Assembly: GCF_004363095.1 (NCBI RefSeq)
Contig: NZ_SNYO01000016.1
Span: forward strand, 1 to 64,000
Origin: Actinomycetospora succinea
GTDB lineage: Bacteria > Actinomycetota > Actinomycetes > Mycobacteriales > Pseudonocardiaceae
Reading direction: 5' to 3'
DNA length: 64,000 nucleotides
In this document: positions 8,573 to 16,404 of the stretch, piece by piece
Layout: each line of letters starts with the position of its first letter
Position numbering within the stretch: the first letter of the stretch is position 1
Translations under genes and position numbers: made by a program
The notes under the pieces: model-generated
Seen by the model: the letters and a program-made list of their open reading frames with translations, nothing else
The model's database searches: none
What the model was told of the DNA's origin: nothing

Positions 8573-8650
8573 CGGATGCAGCCGCAGGGGGCGTTGAACA
8601 GCAGGGTCGCCATCGAGCAGGCCAAGGGCGGGCTCGCCCTGTCGAGGCGA
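8573..8650 (+). pseudogene. Remnant of an ANTAR-domain gene
   Basis: Read rightward from about 8576, this short stretch encodes QGALNSRVAIEQAKGGLA. It closely matches the first helix of ANTAR domains (typical pattern LQxALNSRVVIEQAKGVLAER). The similarity stops abruptly after about 20 residues, and the frame then runs antisense through the arabinosyltransferase gene. No GAF domain or start signal is found upstream. I read it as the leftover of a deleted GAF-ANTAR gene, perhaps broken during rearrangement with the neighbouring ANTAR-AraC gene. Confidence 0.5.
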
Positions 8651-8677
8651 CGGCGCGGAACCGCGGCCGAGTCGCGA

Positions 8678-11600
8678 TCAGGGCGCGAAGACGGTCCGAG
8701 GCTCGCGCACGGGAGGGGGATCGCCGTCGGTGCCCGCGATGCGGGTGGTGACGGACCGCACGTCGTAGGCGTCCCGCGCGAGGTCGTCGTCGGCTACGAG
8801 CAGGCGGCCCCACGCACGGCCGGGTTCTCCGGCGAGGCGGGTGTCGACCTCCTCGAGGTCGCCTGCCTCCAATGCTCCGGCGAAGCTCCCTCCGACGTCG
8901 GTCCCCGTCGAGAGGCCGGCACCGCCGCCGGTCCACACTTCCGGGACGATGTCGCCGGGGATGCCGTCGTCGAGGATGCGGCCGCCGACCGGGTCGGTGG
9001 GTCCTCGCGGAGCGAGGATCAGCGCGCCGGGTGTCGTCGCGAGCCCCCGGCCCACGGTGGCGAGGTCCCTCAGGCACGGCCACGCCAGGGCGAGCGTCCA
9101 ATCGACCAGGACGCGTCCGCGGGCCGCCAGGTACGCGGTGATCGGCGTGAGGTCCACAATCCGCGGACCGGTGACCGCGACCCAGCCACGCTCGTCGGTG
9201 CGATCGTCGCGCGCGACGACCCGAACGCGGTCGGTGCGGGCGGGGATCGCGTCCGAGGACACGGTGAGGGTCCGCCACGTGGACACGTCGCGGAAGCGGT
9301 CCTGCAGCTCGGCCCCCTGAGGGTCGGGAGCGAAGCCGCGGTATCCGCGCTCGGGAGCCGGTGCCTCGAGCAGACGGCGTGTGCCCTGGGGCGTGACCGT
9401 GTCCGGTCCTGAGCGACCGTACTCGAGCATGATCGAGGCCCCGTTCTCGGTACGGCCGGCGACCGACAGGGCCAGTTCCTGCCCGGCGCGGGGCGTCGGG
9501 AGGGCGAACCATGGGCTGGTGAGGGTCCCGACGCCGGTCGGTCCGACATCCTTCGATCCCCAGGCGAAGGTGTCGTCCCGGGTGCCCTCGTCGTCCTGGC
9601 CCGGCCGCGCGGGCAGCGGGTCGCCCCATCCGCCCCCGGCCACGAAGCCGTCGAGATCGGCCCGATCGGACCCGCTCTGCGGCAGCAGCGGCCCGCCGTT
9701 CGCCGTGGTGAGCACCTGGACGCGGTCCTGCAGGGCGCACGCGGCACCGGCCTCCGGGTCGCGTGCCGAGGCCAGGTTCGCGGCGCCGAGCGACCAGCCA
9801 CCCGGCGGTGGCGTCGCGGCCACGGCGAAGGAACCGGCGAGGACGGCGACGGAGGTGGCGGCGGCCAACACCGCGAGTGCCGCGGGGCCGACCGCGGAGG
9901 CGACGGCGAGCCGGCTCGGCGCTCCCGCGGCCCGTCGGCGCCGGGTGATGACCCCGGCGCTCACCGCCGACGTGGCGACCGCTCCGGCGACGAGCCAGAG
10001 CACCGGCGAGTCGAAGGGCGTCACCGGCGTCGTCGCCCACGGCACGTGCGCGTTCGAGTATCCCCACCAGGCGTTCGGTCCCGAGAAGGCCGCGGTCGCC
10101 GCGGCGACCACGCCCAGCGCCGTCCCGGCCCCCGTAGCGCGCAGGGCCCTGCCCGGCTCCGGTCCCGCCCCGAGTCGTGCGAACGCGACGACCACGGCGA
10201 CCAGGGAGACCGCCCCGAAGCCGGCGAGCGCGCCGAAGTGGTGCGACCACTTCGACGGCGTCACCGCGAGCAGCGCGAGGCCGACGGGTCCGAGCAGCAA
10301 CAGGACCGGTTCGCTCGCGCGGGGGCCCAGGGCGGCCCGCCCGCGGCGTGCCAGGAGCGCTATCGAGGCCGGGGTCGTCACGACCAGCAGCAGGACCGGC
10401 AGTCTCTTGGTCGCCGACCCCCAGCTGTCCTGACCGAGCAGATAGCTGTAGCGCAGCCACTCGGCGTACCAGGGCTGGCTCGGGCCGAACTGCTGGTGGA
10501 TCGAGGTCGCGACGAGCAGCCCGTGCCACGACTGGCGGGCGAAGACGACGACCACCGCGACGGCGGCGATCCCGGCGAGCGCGACGAGGACCGCCGCGAC
10601 GCGCCCGGCGGCCGCCGAACCCGCGTGCTCGCCGCGGACCAGCTGCCCCAGGCGCGGCAGGGTGAGCAGGAACGGCGCCAGTCCGAGCAGTCCCGAGGGC
10701 GCGACGGTCACCGTCAGCGCGGCGACGCCGGCGGCGATCCCCAGCCACGGCAGCGGGTGGCGGGTGTCGGCGTGCACGGCCCGCAGGACCAGCACGAGGA
10801 CCGCCGTCACCCCCGTGGCCACGAACGACTCCGGGCGCGTGCCGAGGTCGTAGGGTAGCCACCAGGCACCGAGCGCCACCATGGTCAGGAGCCGGACGCC
10901 GATGCCGGCTCCGGCTCGTCGCCCGAGGGCCGGGAGCACCCCGCGGGTCACGAGGAACCACAGCGCGATGCCGGCGACCACGCTCGGCAGCCGCAGGGTG
11001 AGCGCGTCGACGCCACGGTCCACGACCAGGCTCACCAGCAACTGGCTCGTCGCGAACGGGGCCTCGGACGCGTCGAACCACCGCACGTAGTTGCCGACCG
11101 GCCCCCCGTCGGCGGCCGCGCGCGCGATGAGCCCGGCGAATCCGTCGTCGTCGGTCAACGGGCCCACCACCGACCACCAGGAGACGGCGACGACCACGCC
11201 GACGTCGAGCGCGGCGAGCGCCCAGGTGCGGGGTCGGCGTAGCACGTCGAGTCGCCGTCGCAGGGTGCGGCCCGGCCCCGGCACGGTGGCGCCTCGGGCG
11301 TCGTCGCGGACCGGACCGGAGCGGTCGACGACGCCGAGAAGGGCGAGGAGGGTCAGAGCGAGTCCGGCGAGCCCGAGCTGGAGTCCGAGCAGGGTCGACT
11401 TCTCCGGGGTTCGGGCGTTGTCGAACCACGACGGTGTGCGGGCGCGGAAGGAGAGGCCTCCCGCGGCATCGCCGCGCAGGTCGGTGGTGATCGCGAAGAC
11501 TTCCGGGACCGGGTCACCGGGCAGGTCGATGACCGTACGATCGTCGAAGGAGGCCCGTAACCCGGCGGCGTCCGCGTCGACCCGCAGCGTGCAGTCGCCC

Positions 11601-12037
11601 CCGGGCAGCGCGAGCGCCTCGGCCCGGCCCCCCGCCAGCAGCCGTGGAGTGCCCTCCACGATGCGGATCGCGAGCCCGGAGGAGGCCCCGGTGGTCGTGG
11701 TCGCGAGCACTGTGGTCTCGGCGGAGGCCCGCGACGCCCCCTGCAGCGCGGTGCAGGGGACGGTGGCCTGCAACTGCGCCGGCCGGTAGGGGACGAGGAA
11801 GGCTGTCGTCGGCGCGGGCTCCTCTCCTGCCCGCGGCCAGGTGATCGTGGAGGTGGTGGCCTCGACCGGAGCGATGGCGACGAGTCCCGCGACCACGGTC
11901 GCGGCGAGACCGACGACGAGAGTGACACCGAGGAGGAGCCGACGCAGGTGGTCGCGCCTGCGTGCGCGCGGGGACGGGACCCTCTCGTTCCCGCTCCCCG
12001 CGTGCTCTGCCGGACGGAGCAGTGAGGTGGCGGTCAC
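8678..12037 (-). CDS. EmbC/EmbA/EmbB-type arabinosyltransferase
   Basis: A membrane arabinosyltransferase of about 1,119 residues, the normal size for the Emb family. These enzymes use decaprenyl-phospho-arabinose to build cell-wall arabinogalactan or lipoarabinomannan. An N-terminal helix (LLLGVTLVVGLAATVVAGLV) precedes an extracytoplasmic domain. A polytopic core follows, with the LTDDDGFAG segment carrying the acidic catalytic motif, and then a large C-terminal carbohydrate-binding-like domain. GTG 12037 is preferred (GAAGG just upstream); GTG 12118 is in frame and only three bases past the sortase stop codon. The sortase gene upstream is probably in the same transcript. Only one emb gene is present here, against three in mycobacteria. 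Confidence 0.87.
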   Translation of the reverse strand: MTATSLLRPAEHAGSGNERVPSPRARRRDHLRRLLLGVTLVVGLAATVVAGLVAIAPVEATTSTITWPRAGEEPAPTTAFLVPYRPAQLQATVPCTALQGASRASAETTVLATTTTGASSGLAIRIVEGTPRLLAGGRAEALALPGGDCTLRVDADAAGLRASFDDRTVIDLPGDPVPEVFAITTDLRGDAAGGLSFRARTPSWFDNARTPEKSTLLGLQLGLAGLALTLLALLGVVDRSGPVRDDARGATVPGPGRTLRRRLDVLRRPRTWALAALDVGVVVAVSWWSVVGPLTDDDGFAGLIARAAADGGPVGNYVRWFDASEAPFATSQLLVSLVVDRGVDALTLRLPSVVAGIALWFLVTRGVLPALGRRAGAGIGVRLLTMVALGAWWLPYDLGTRPESFVATGVTAVLVLVLRAVHADTRHPLPWLGIAAGVAALTVTVAPSGLLGLAPFLLTLPRLGQLVRGEHAGSAAAGRVAAVLVALAGIAAVAVVVVFARQSWHGLLVATSIHQQFGPSQPWYAEWLRYSYLLGQDSWGSATKRLPVLLLVVTTPASIALLARRGRAALGPRASEPVLLLLGPVGLALLAVTPSKWSHHFGALAGFGAVSLVAVVVAFARLGAGPEPGRALRATGAGTALGVVAAATAAFSGPNAWWGYSNAHVPWATTPVTPFDSPVLWLVAGAVATSAVSAGVITRRRRAAGAPSRLAVASAVGPAALAVLAAATSVAVLAGSFAVAATPPPGGWSLGAANLASARDPEAGAACALQDRVQVLTTANGGPLLPQSGSDRADLDGFVAGGGWGDPLPARPGQDDEGTRDDTFAWGSKDVGPTGVGTLTSPWFALPTPRAGQELALSVAGRTENGASIMLEYGRSGPDTVTPQGTRRLLEAPAPERGYRGFAPDPQGAELQDRFRDVSTWRTLTVSSDAIPARTDRVRVVARDDRTDERGWVAVTGPRIVDLTPITAYLAARGRVLVDWTLALAWPCLRDLATVGRGLATTPGALILAPRGPTDPVGGRILDDGIPGDIVPEVWTGGGAGLSTGTDVGGSFAGALEAGDLEEVDTRLAGEPGRAWGRLLVADDDLARDAYDVRSVTTRIAGTDGDPPPVREPRTVFAP

Positions 12038-12121
12038 ACGGGCACCTTCGTTCGGCCACTCGGAGGTGGATCGACCCGCGCTGCCGCCGTTCGTCGTTCC
12101 CGTCGCGCGGGCGCGCACGGG

Positions 12122-12778
12122 TCAGGGCACGAGCCGGGCGAAGACGACGGTGTTGTCCTCGTAGGAGCGCTCGGCGGCGTCGAAGGGGCCGCTGCACGTG
12201 ATCAGACGGAGCTCAGGCCCGGCGGTGTCGCCGTAGACCTCGAGGCGCGGGAAGGCGTCCTTGGGGACGCGGCGGACGCTGCCGACCTCGAAGGCACGCA
12301 CGGAGCGGTCCGCGACCGTCACGGTGACCCGGTCGCCGGGACGCAGGCGGCCGAGGTCGTAGAACACCGAGGGCCCGTCGGCTGCGGAGTCGACGTGACC
12401 GATGATCACCGAGGGGCCGACGCGGCCGGGGGTGGGGGAGCCGCGGTACCAGGCCGCCTGGTCGTACTGCGGCCCCGGCGCCGGGACCTCCAGGGTGCCG
12501 TCGGGGTTCAGGCCGACATCGTTGACCGGGGTGGAGACCCCGATGGCCGGGATGTCGAGGGAGATGGGCGCGGCCCCGGACGCGGGGCGCTGGCGCAGGT
12601 CCGGGGAGGGCGTGGCGCCCTCCGCGGTCCCGGGCGCCGGGCCGGGACCGGCCGAGACGGCGGTGGCGTTCTCCGTCGCCGGCGGGCCGGACGGCGCGAC
12701 GAGCCCGACGGCCGCGAGCACCAAGCCGAGACCGGCGAGGGCGACCGCGAGGGCGGTCAGCAGCGGGCGTCGACGCAC
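12122..12778 (-). CDS. Class F sortase
   Basis: A 218-residue membrane-anchored transpeptidase. An N-terminal helix (LLTALAVALAGLGLVLAAVG) precedes a Pro/Ala-rich linker and a sortase domain. The catalytic triad is visible: His128 in VIIGHVDS, Cys195 in LITCSG and Arg215 in VFARL. The ISLDIPAIGVSTPV opening is typical of class E/F sortases of high-GC Gram-positives. The neighbouring secreted protein (12856-13650) ends in a membrane segment and basic tail preceded by GGPDTA and is a likely substrate. A strong hairpin separates the two genes. The emb gene lies immediately downstream. Confidence 0.9.
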   Translation of the reverse strand: MRRRPLLTALAVALAGLGLVLAAVGLVAPSGPPATENATAVSAGPGPAPGTAEGATPSPDLRQRPASGAAPISLDIPAIGVSTPVNDVGLNPDGTLEVPAPGPQYDQAAWYRGSPTPGRVGPSVIIGHVDSAADGPSVFYDLGRLRPGDRVTVTVADRSVRAFEVGSVRRVPKDAFPRLEVYGDTAGPELRLITCSGPFDAAERSYEDNTVVFARLVP

Positions 12779-12800
12779 CGTGGTTCCTTCCCGAGAGACG

Positions 12801-12840
12801 CGGCCGCCCCACCCCGCACGAACACCGGGTGGGACGGCCG
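12801..12840 (-). terminator. Hairpin terminator between surface-protein and sortase genes
   Basis: The arms 12801-12814 (CGGCCGCCCCACCC) and 12827-12840 pair over 14 bases with one mismatch around a 12-base loop. It lies 15 bp past the stop codon of the leftward surface-protein gene and before the sortase start. There is no U-tract, as is common for actinobacterial terminators. It may attenuate rather than fully stop transcription into the sortase gene. Confidence 0.6.
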
Positions 12841-12855
12841 ACAGGTCGTGACAGG

Positions 12856-13650
12856 TCAGCGCCGGGCTGCTCCGCGACGTCGGGCCGCCAGCACCGTGCC
12901 GCCGGCGGCCAGCAGGGCCAGCCCGCCGGCCGCGATCAGTGCGGTGTCCGGGCCGCCGGCGGTGGAGCCGCCGCCGGTCTCAACGCCGCCCTGCGGCATG
13001 TCGGGCATCTGCCCGGGCAGGTTGACCACGATCGTGGCGATGCCGATGGTCAGCCCTCCCTGGATCGCGTCGGTGGAGAAGGCCTGGTTCAGCGCCGACG
13101 CCGCACCGTCGTTGAGCCGCACGGTCGTGCCGGTCAGGGTGGCCGTGCCGGCGTCCATGTCGGTCTGGATCGGCTGCAGGGTGGAGCCGTCGAGGTCGAA
13201 CAGGACGGTCGACTCGGCGACGGTCTCGCCGTTGGCGGTGACCTTGCCCGAGAGGGTGGCCGGGTTGCCCGGGTCGACCACGAAGTCGGTGAGCTCGACC
13301 TCGGTGTCGCCCTTGGTCAGGCTCAGCCCGCTGCCCTCGTGCTCGATGCGGCCCTGAACGTAGGGGTCGACAGCACCGGGCTCGTAGACGGTGACGTTGC
13401 CGCCGGTGATCGGGAACCGGGCGCTGCCGTCGGAGATGGTGGCGTCGCCGACGGTGCCGGGGGTCACCTCGAGCGACTGCAGCGCGTCGGTGAAACCGGA
13501 GTCCAGTCGGACCGAGGTCGACTGGCCGGTCAGGTCGGGAATGGTGGCGATCGGTTCGGCTGCCAAGGCCGCGCCCGCGCCGAGCCCGGTCAACGCCAGT
13601 GCGGCGGCTCCCGAGACCAGCAATCCGGCAATCCTTCGCGGAGCTCGCAT
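12856..13650 (-). CDS. Secreted, probably sortase-anchored cell-wall protein
   Basis: A 264-residue exported protein. The signal peptide (basic MRAPRR, hydrophobic core, cleavage after GAALA) precedes a beta-rich ectodomain with the RFPITGGNVTVYEPG, GRIEHEGSGLSL and VELTDFVVDPGNPATLSG segments, which recall HtaA-like domains. The C-terminus has the layout of a sorting signal: GGGSTAGGPDTA, a hydrophobic segment (LIAAGGLALLAAGGTVLAA) and RRRGAARR. GPDTA is not the canonical LPxTG but fits its position. Adjacency to a class F sortase supports anchoring. The ligand and role are unknown. GAGAGG precedes the ATG. Confidence 0.75.
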   Translation of the reverse strand: MRAPRRIAGLLVSGAAALALTGLGAGAALAAEPIATIPDLTGQSTSVRLDSGFTDALQSLEVTPGTVGDATISDGSARFPITGGNVTVYEPGAVDPYVQGRIEHEGSGLSLTKGDTEVELTDFVVDPGNPATLSGKVTANGETVAESTVLFDLDGSTLQPIQTDMDAGTATLTGTTVRLNDGAASALNQAFSTDAIQGGLTIGIATIVVNLPGQMPDMPQGGVETGGGSTAGGPDTALIAAGGLALLAAGGTVLAARRRGAARR

Positions 13651-13767
13651 GAACAGGAACCTCTCTTCTGTGAGAATGGCCCCCGACTCGATGTCGAACG
13701 CCGTCTTCGTCCCGGTCTCCGTTCACTGTCCGAGTTCGGTTCGGCACCGACCGGAATCCAACTGGAA

Positions 13768-13789
13768 CTTCACCTGCCCTTCACGTCGA
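13768..13789 (+). promoter_or_regulatory. Possible PhoP-type direct repeat (PHO-box-like)
   Basis: Two adjacent 11-base units, CTTCACCTGCC and CTTCACGTCGA, share CTTCAC and lie 118 bp upstream of the leftward secreted-protein start. Streptomyces PHO boxes are 11-base direct repeats resembling GTTCACCTGCC, so the spacing and sequence fit loosely. With only two units and no PhoP experiment this is a weak prediction. Confidence 0.25.
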
Positions 13790-13810
13790 GCAGGTACACG
13801 ACGTGGGGGA

Positions 13811-14002
13811 GTGCCCGACGGCGAGCCGGCCTGCCTGGTGCTGATGGCGACGGGTCTGTTCGTTCTCCAGGCGGGTACCGGGGCACCGGTTCTCTGGTTG
13901 ATTCTCGTTGCCGTTGTTTCTGTCTTTCTCGGAGAGCGCTTCGATGCGGCGGCCACGGCGCCGTATCCCGTCTCCGAACCGGACGACCACCATCGGCTCT
14001 GA
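13811..14002 (+). CDS. Putative small membrane protein, doubtful
   Basis: A 63-residue frame starting at GTG 13811. It contains one continuous hydrophobic stretch (ACLVLMATGLFVLQ then APVLWLILVAVVSVFLG) and an acidic/His tail. Purines (GGGGGA) lie directly against the GTG, too close for an ideal ribosome site; an in-frame ATG occurs at 13844. The gene fills most of the gap between the secreted protein and CcdA. No family is recognised. The hydrophobic pattern favours a real peptide over chance, but only slightly. Confidence 0.3.
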   Translation: MPDGEPACLVLMATGLFVLQAGTGAPVLWLILVAVVSVFLGERFDAAATAPYPVSEPDDHHRL

Positions 14003-14058
14003 CGCCGGCAGCGGTGTCAGCGGCAGATGGTGGCCGAGTGACACCTGGCCGGATCAGG

Positions 14059-14925
14059 TCACGAGCCTTGCCGGTCGTGCTGTGGCGTGTCGGGAGATCG
14101 GCGGCTCGGGGCCCGCCGGCGGGTGAGGGTCCACGTGACCGTCGCGACGACTGCCGCGGCGGCGAGGCCGAGCAGGGCGAGGTCGGGGACGTCGCCGGCG
14201 ATCGACACGACGGCGTTCTCGACGCCGGCGGCGGTCGACGGGTCGGTGCCGACGAGTCCGGCGGTGCCGTCGACGAGCACGAACAGCACGCCGATGGCGA
14301 CGAAGAGCAGCCCGGAGATCGTGGACGTGGTGTGCAGGTGCAGCGGCCCGAGCCGGTAGGCGCGCCCGCGCAGCCATCGACGGCGACCGAGGTCGAAGCG
14401 TTGCCACAGCGCGGCGAGCACGAACAGCGGCAGGGCCATCCCGGCGGCGTAGACGGCGAGCAGGGCCGCCCCGCGCAGGGCCTGCCCGCCGGCGGCGGCG
14501 ACGGTCAGCACCGCGCCGAGGATGGGCCCGGAGCAGAAGCCCGCCAGGCCGTAGGCGGCGCCGAGACCGAGCGTCGCCAGCCAGGTCCCGCGCTGCGCCA
14601 TCCGGGCCTGCAGGCGGGTGGCCGGGGCGAGGGCCCACCCGCCGCCGAGGATCTGGACGACGCCGAGCGCGACGATGACGACGCCCGCCGTCACCACGAC
14701 GGTCGCGCGGTGCGCGGTCAGCAGCGAGGCGAGAGCCCCCGATCCGGCGCCGAGGGGGACGAGGACCACGACCAGCCCGAGCAGGAACACCCCGGTCCGG
14801 GCGACCAGCTCGGTGCGCCCGCCGACGGCGTAGGCGAAGAACGACGGCAGGAGCAGGGCGCTGCAGGGGCTGAGCAGGGCGAGCACGCCGCCGGCGAAGG
14901 CCGCGGCGTAGCCGATGTCGAGCAT
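14059..14925 (-). CDS. ccdA: CcdA-type cytochrome c biogenesis / thiol-disulfide transporter
   Basis: A 288-residue polytopic membrane protein of the CcdA/DsbD-beta family. It moves electrons from cytoplasmic thioredoxin across the membrane to extracytoplasmic thiol proteins. The two redox cysteines lie in LLSPCSALLLPSF (helix 1) and LAGFCSGPILGAV (helix 4), with about six to eight hydrophobic helices overall. ATG 14925 is chosen: the DsbA stop ends one base before it, so the genes are coupled, and the LDIGYAAAFAGG start is typical. A C-terminal extension of about 60 residues adds one further hydrophobic segment. Confidence 0.9.
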   Translation of the reverse strand: MLDIGYAAAFAGGVLALLSPCSALLLPSFFAYAVGGRTELVARTGVFLLGLVVVLVPLGAGSGALASLLTAHRATVVVTAGVVIVALGVVQILGGGWALAPATRLQARMAQRGTWLATLGLGAAYGLAGFCSGPILGAVLTVAAAGGQALRGAALLAVYAAGMALPLFVLAALWQRFDLGRRRWLRGRAYRLGPLHLHTTSTISGLLFVAIGVLFVLVDGTAGLVGTDPSTAAGVENAVVSIAGDVPDLALLGLAAAAVVATVTWTLTRRRAPSRRSPDTPQHDRQGS

Positions 14926-14926
14926 G

Positions 14927-15673
14927 TCAGCGGGCCCGCGCCAGCGCGGCGTCGATCGCCTGCTGGAAGGTGGCCCGAGGCTGCGCACCGAAGATCAGTT
15001 GGTCGCCGATGACGAAGCTGGGCACGCCGCCGACACCGAGCCGGGCGCCGAGCTGCTGGTCGGCCGTGACGTCCCGCGCGATCTGCGGGTCGGCGTAGTC
15101 GCGCGCGAACCGGGGGACGTCGAGGCCGAGCCGCCCGGCGGTCGCGTTCAGGGACGCGTCGGTGACGTCGCCGCGGTTCTCGGGTGCCTGGTCGCGGTAG
15201 AGCGCGCCGTGGAAGTCCCAGAAGCGGCCCTGCCGGCCGGCGGCGCGGGCGGCGCGGGCCTCGAGCACCGACTCCGGGCCCAGGTAGGCGTAGTCGTGCC
15301 ATTCGATGCGGACCTGCCCGGAGTCGACGTACTGACGGATCAGCTCCGGTTCGGTGGTCGTCGCGAACAGACGGCAGAACGGGCACTGGAAGTCGCCCCA
15401 TTCGGCGATCACGGCGGGCGCGTCCACCCGTCCCAGCGCGAGCGGGTCACCGTCCTCGCGGCGGGCCACGTCCCGTCGTGCCTGGGCCGTCGGGTCGGCG
15501 GCGGCCGGACCCGCGGCTGGGACGCCCGGATCGGACGGCGACCCGGAGGTCACGGTGACGATGGCGAGGACGGCGATCACGAGCAGGGCGGACGCCGCGG
15601 CGAGGACGACGCGGAGGCGGCGCCGGCCCTCCTCCGGCCTCGGATCCTCGGTTTGAGGGGGTGAGGAGCTCAT
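14927..15673 (-). CDS. Membrane-anchored DsbA-family thioredoxin-fold oxidoreductase
   Basis: A 248-residue protein with a short cytoplasmic N-terminus, one membrane anchor (VVLAAASALLVIAVLAIVTV) and an extracytoplasmic DsbA-like domain. The active site CPFC is at residues 97-100 in WGDFQCPFC, and the cis-proline loop is GVGGVPSFVIG near the C-terminus. It resembles mycobacterial DsbA/DsbF-type proteins that oxidise or reshuffle disulfides in exported proteins. It forms a two-gene unit with ccdA, which probably maintains its redox state. Start ATG 15673. Confidence 0.9.
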   Translation of the reverse strand: MSSSPPQTEDPRPEEGRRRLRVVLAAASALLVIAVLAIVTVTSGSPSDPGVPAAGPAAADPTAQARRDVARREDGDPLALGRVDAPAVIAEWGDFQCPFCRLFATTTEPELIRQYVDSGQVRIEWHDYAYLGPESVLEARAARAAGRQGRFWDFHGALYRDQAPENRGDVTDASLNATAGRLGLDVPRFARDYADPQIARDVTADQQLGARLGVGGVPSFVIGDQLIFGAQPRATFQQAIDAALARAR

Positions 15674-16115
15674 GCCCGGGGTTCGCAACCGGCCGGGCGC
15701 GCGTTCGGACGGGGTGCTGTCGACACGAGGCTGCCCCGCGGGGTGTGATCAGCATCGAGTCGCGATGACCCACGCGCTGTACGGGAGATTGCCGGCGCAC
15801 CCGGGCCCGGGGCACCCGCAGCACCCGTCCGGTGCGTGGACAGGCGGCCAGCTCGCGGCGCAGCGCGCCTCGTCCCTGCACGTAGATCGACTGGCATATC
15901 CGCCTCGTGAGAGACCCGCATCGACTCATTGTCGGGGAGTCGACCGGCAGCCGGTGCGCGCGTCTGGGGCGATGATCTCTCCGGCGAGCCGTTCGATCAC
16001 GCACTCGCGCAGCCGAGGATTCGCGGCGAGTTTGGCGGTCGTGGGGCGGCGAGCCCGCCGTGAGATCTTCAGTCAGATCGAAAGTCGCTCCGTAGAGCTG
16101 TGGCCAGCGGAAAAG
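15674..16115. other. Intergenic region upstream of the DsbA-CcdA pair
   Basis: About 440 bp without a convincing gene. It holds the promoter of the leftward dsbA-ccdA unit at its left end and, at its right end, the 3' side of the leftward tRNA-His/tRNA-Lys pair. Frames on both strands are Arg/Pro-rich shadows with no ribosome site or family. I see no clear terminator hairpin. Confidence 0.5.
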
Positions 16116-16188
16116 TGCGCCGTCAGGGACTCGAACCCCGAACCCAGTGATTAAGAGTCACTTGCTCTGCCCATTGAGCTAACGGCGC
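16116..16188 (-). tRNA. tRNA-Lys (anticodon CTT)
   Basis: A 73-base cloverleaf on the minus strand. The acceptor GCGCCGT pairs with ACGGCGC, the D-arm is GCTCAATGGGCAGAGC, the anticodon loop reads ACTCTTAAT with anticodon CTT, and the T-arm contains GGTTCGAGTCC. The discriminator is A; CCA is not encoded. It lies 63 bp downstream of tRNA-His in the same orientation, so the two are probably co-transcribed. Confidence 0.97.
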
Positions 16189-16251
16189 GTGATCGGAACC
16201 CTAGCAAAGCTTCGAGACCGATCTGACAGCGGGTCACCCCGCTGCCCTCCG

Positions 16252-16325
16252 GGTGAGTGACGGGACTTGAACCCGCGACACCTGGGATCACAACCCAGTG
16301 CTCTGCCAACTGAGCTACACCCACC
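16252..16325 (-). tRNA. tRNA-His (anticodon GTG)
   Basis: A 74-base tRNA on the minus strand including the extra 5' G(-1) characteristic of tRNA-His. The acceptor GTGGGTG pairs with CACTCAC (one G-T pair), the anticodon loop GGTTGTGATCC carries GTG, and the T-loop is GGTTCAAGTCC. The discriminator is C, as required by HisRS; CCA is not encoded. Confidence 0.97.
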
Positions 16326-16404
16326 ATGGCAACCCTCCGGGTCTCCCCGGTGAGCCGTCGTCAAGCTTACAAGCCGGGTGCGAGGCGGTTGCGGCGGGGA
16401 CACC

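Noticed and set aside
9381-10433. Rightward frames opposite the arabinosyltransferase gene
   Set aside because: No ribosome sites or families; the Emb-type protein on the minus strand is full length.
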